Positions 63,991 through 64,000 of a stretch of DNA of 64,000 nucleotides are shown here, one piece after another; the first letter of the stretch is position 1, and every line of letters begins with the position of its first letter. Below the pieces are notes generated by a model. The model saw only the letters and a program-made list of their open reading frames with translations, made no database searches and was not told the origin of the DNA. Source of the DNA: Saccharina japonica (taxonomy: Eukaryota > Sar > Phaeophyceae > Laminariales > Laminariaceae); the NCBI GenBank assembly GCA_008828725.1, contig MEHQ01001971.1, positions 154,489 to 218,488 of the forward strand. Reading direction: 5' to 3'. A program made the translations under genes and the position numbers.

Positions 63991-64000
63991 ACGGTGAGTC

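Overview
The window is nuclear DNA from an intron-rich eukaryote with a repeat-dense genome. Real genes are split by GT-AG introns of about 0.3 to several kb with matching phases. Intergenic and intronic DNA is packed with microsatellites, minisatellites, foldback elements and old transposons. Nothing looks prokaryotic. The Ala/Gly/Ser-rich coding exons, the Ngaro/PAT-type tyrosine-recombinase retrotransposon and the hAT and Tourist-like elements would fit an alga or other protist. A stramenopile such as a brown alga is my best guess, held weakly.

Layout. (1) 1-4,000: transposon debris and tandem repeats. (2) 4,040-7,705, plus strand: the last three exons of an unrecognised, probably secreted and membrane-anchored protein; its last intron holds two foldback elements. 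(3) 7,700-14,900: tandem repeat arrays and one GC-rich island, with no convincing gene. (4) 15,605-23,285, minus strand: the 3' exons of a multi-cold-shock-domain protein ending in a SUZ-C-like motif, the layout of animal CSDE1/UNR. A 433-base assembly gap (18,865-19,297) lies inside. (5) 55,804-63,302, minus strand: 5' exons of the same kind of protein, including an R3H domain; its true 5' end lies beyond the window. (6) Between the two halves: a complete four-exon FAM185A-like gene (44,168-32,750, minus strand, 431 codons). Its 7.8-kb last intron carries a decayed YR retrotransposon with split direct repeats (33,638-39,806). This stretch also holds a nest of DNA transposons (42-47 kb), an inverted-repeat cluster (48.9-50.2 kb) and a non-LTR-like retrotransposon fragment interrupted by a hAT-like element (50.4-52.8 kb).

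The main structural puzzle is a direct duplication of about 2.5 kb, 22,887-25,306 versus 55,638-58,348. It carries the same cold-shock exon twice, exactly where the two gene halves should join. Removing the DNA between the copies would give one continuous R3H/cold-shock/SUZ-C gene. The second copy also contains a block of dense small indels typical of uncorrected long reads. So this is either a misassembly or a large insertion with duplicated ends.

How the genes work together: the cold-shock/R3H/SUZ-C protein is predicted to bind single-stranded RNA and act in translation or mRNA turnover. The FAM185A-like protein looks mitochondrial by its N-terminus. The two share no evident pathway. All functions are inferred from motifs read by eye.
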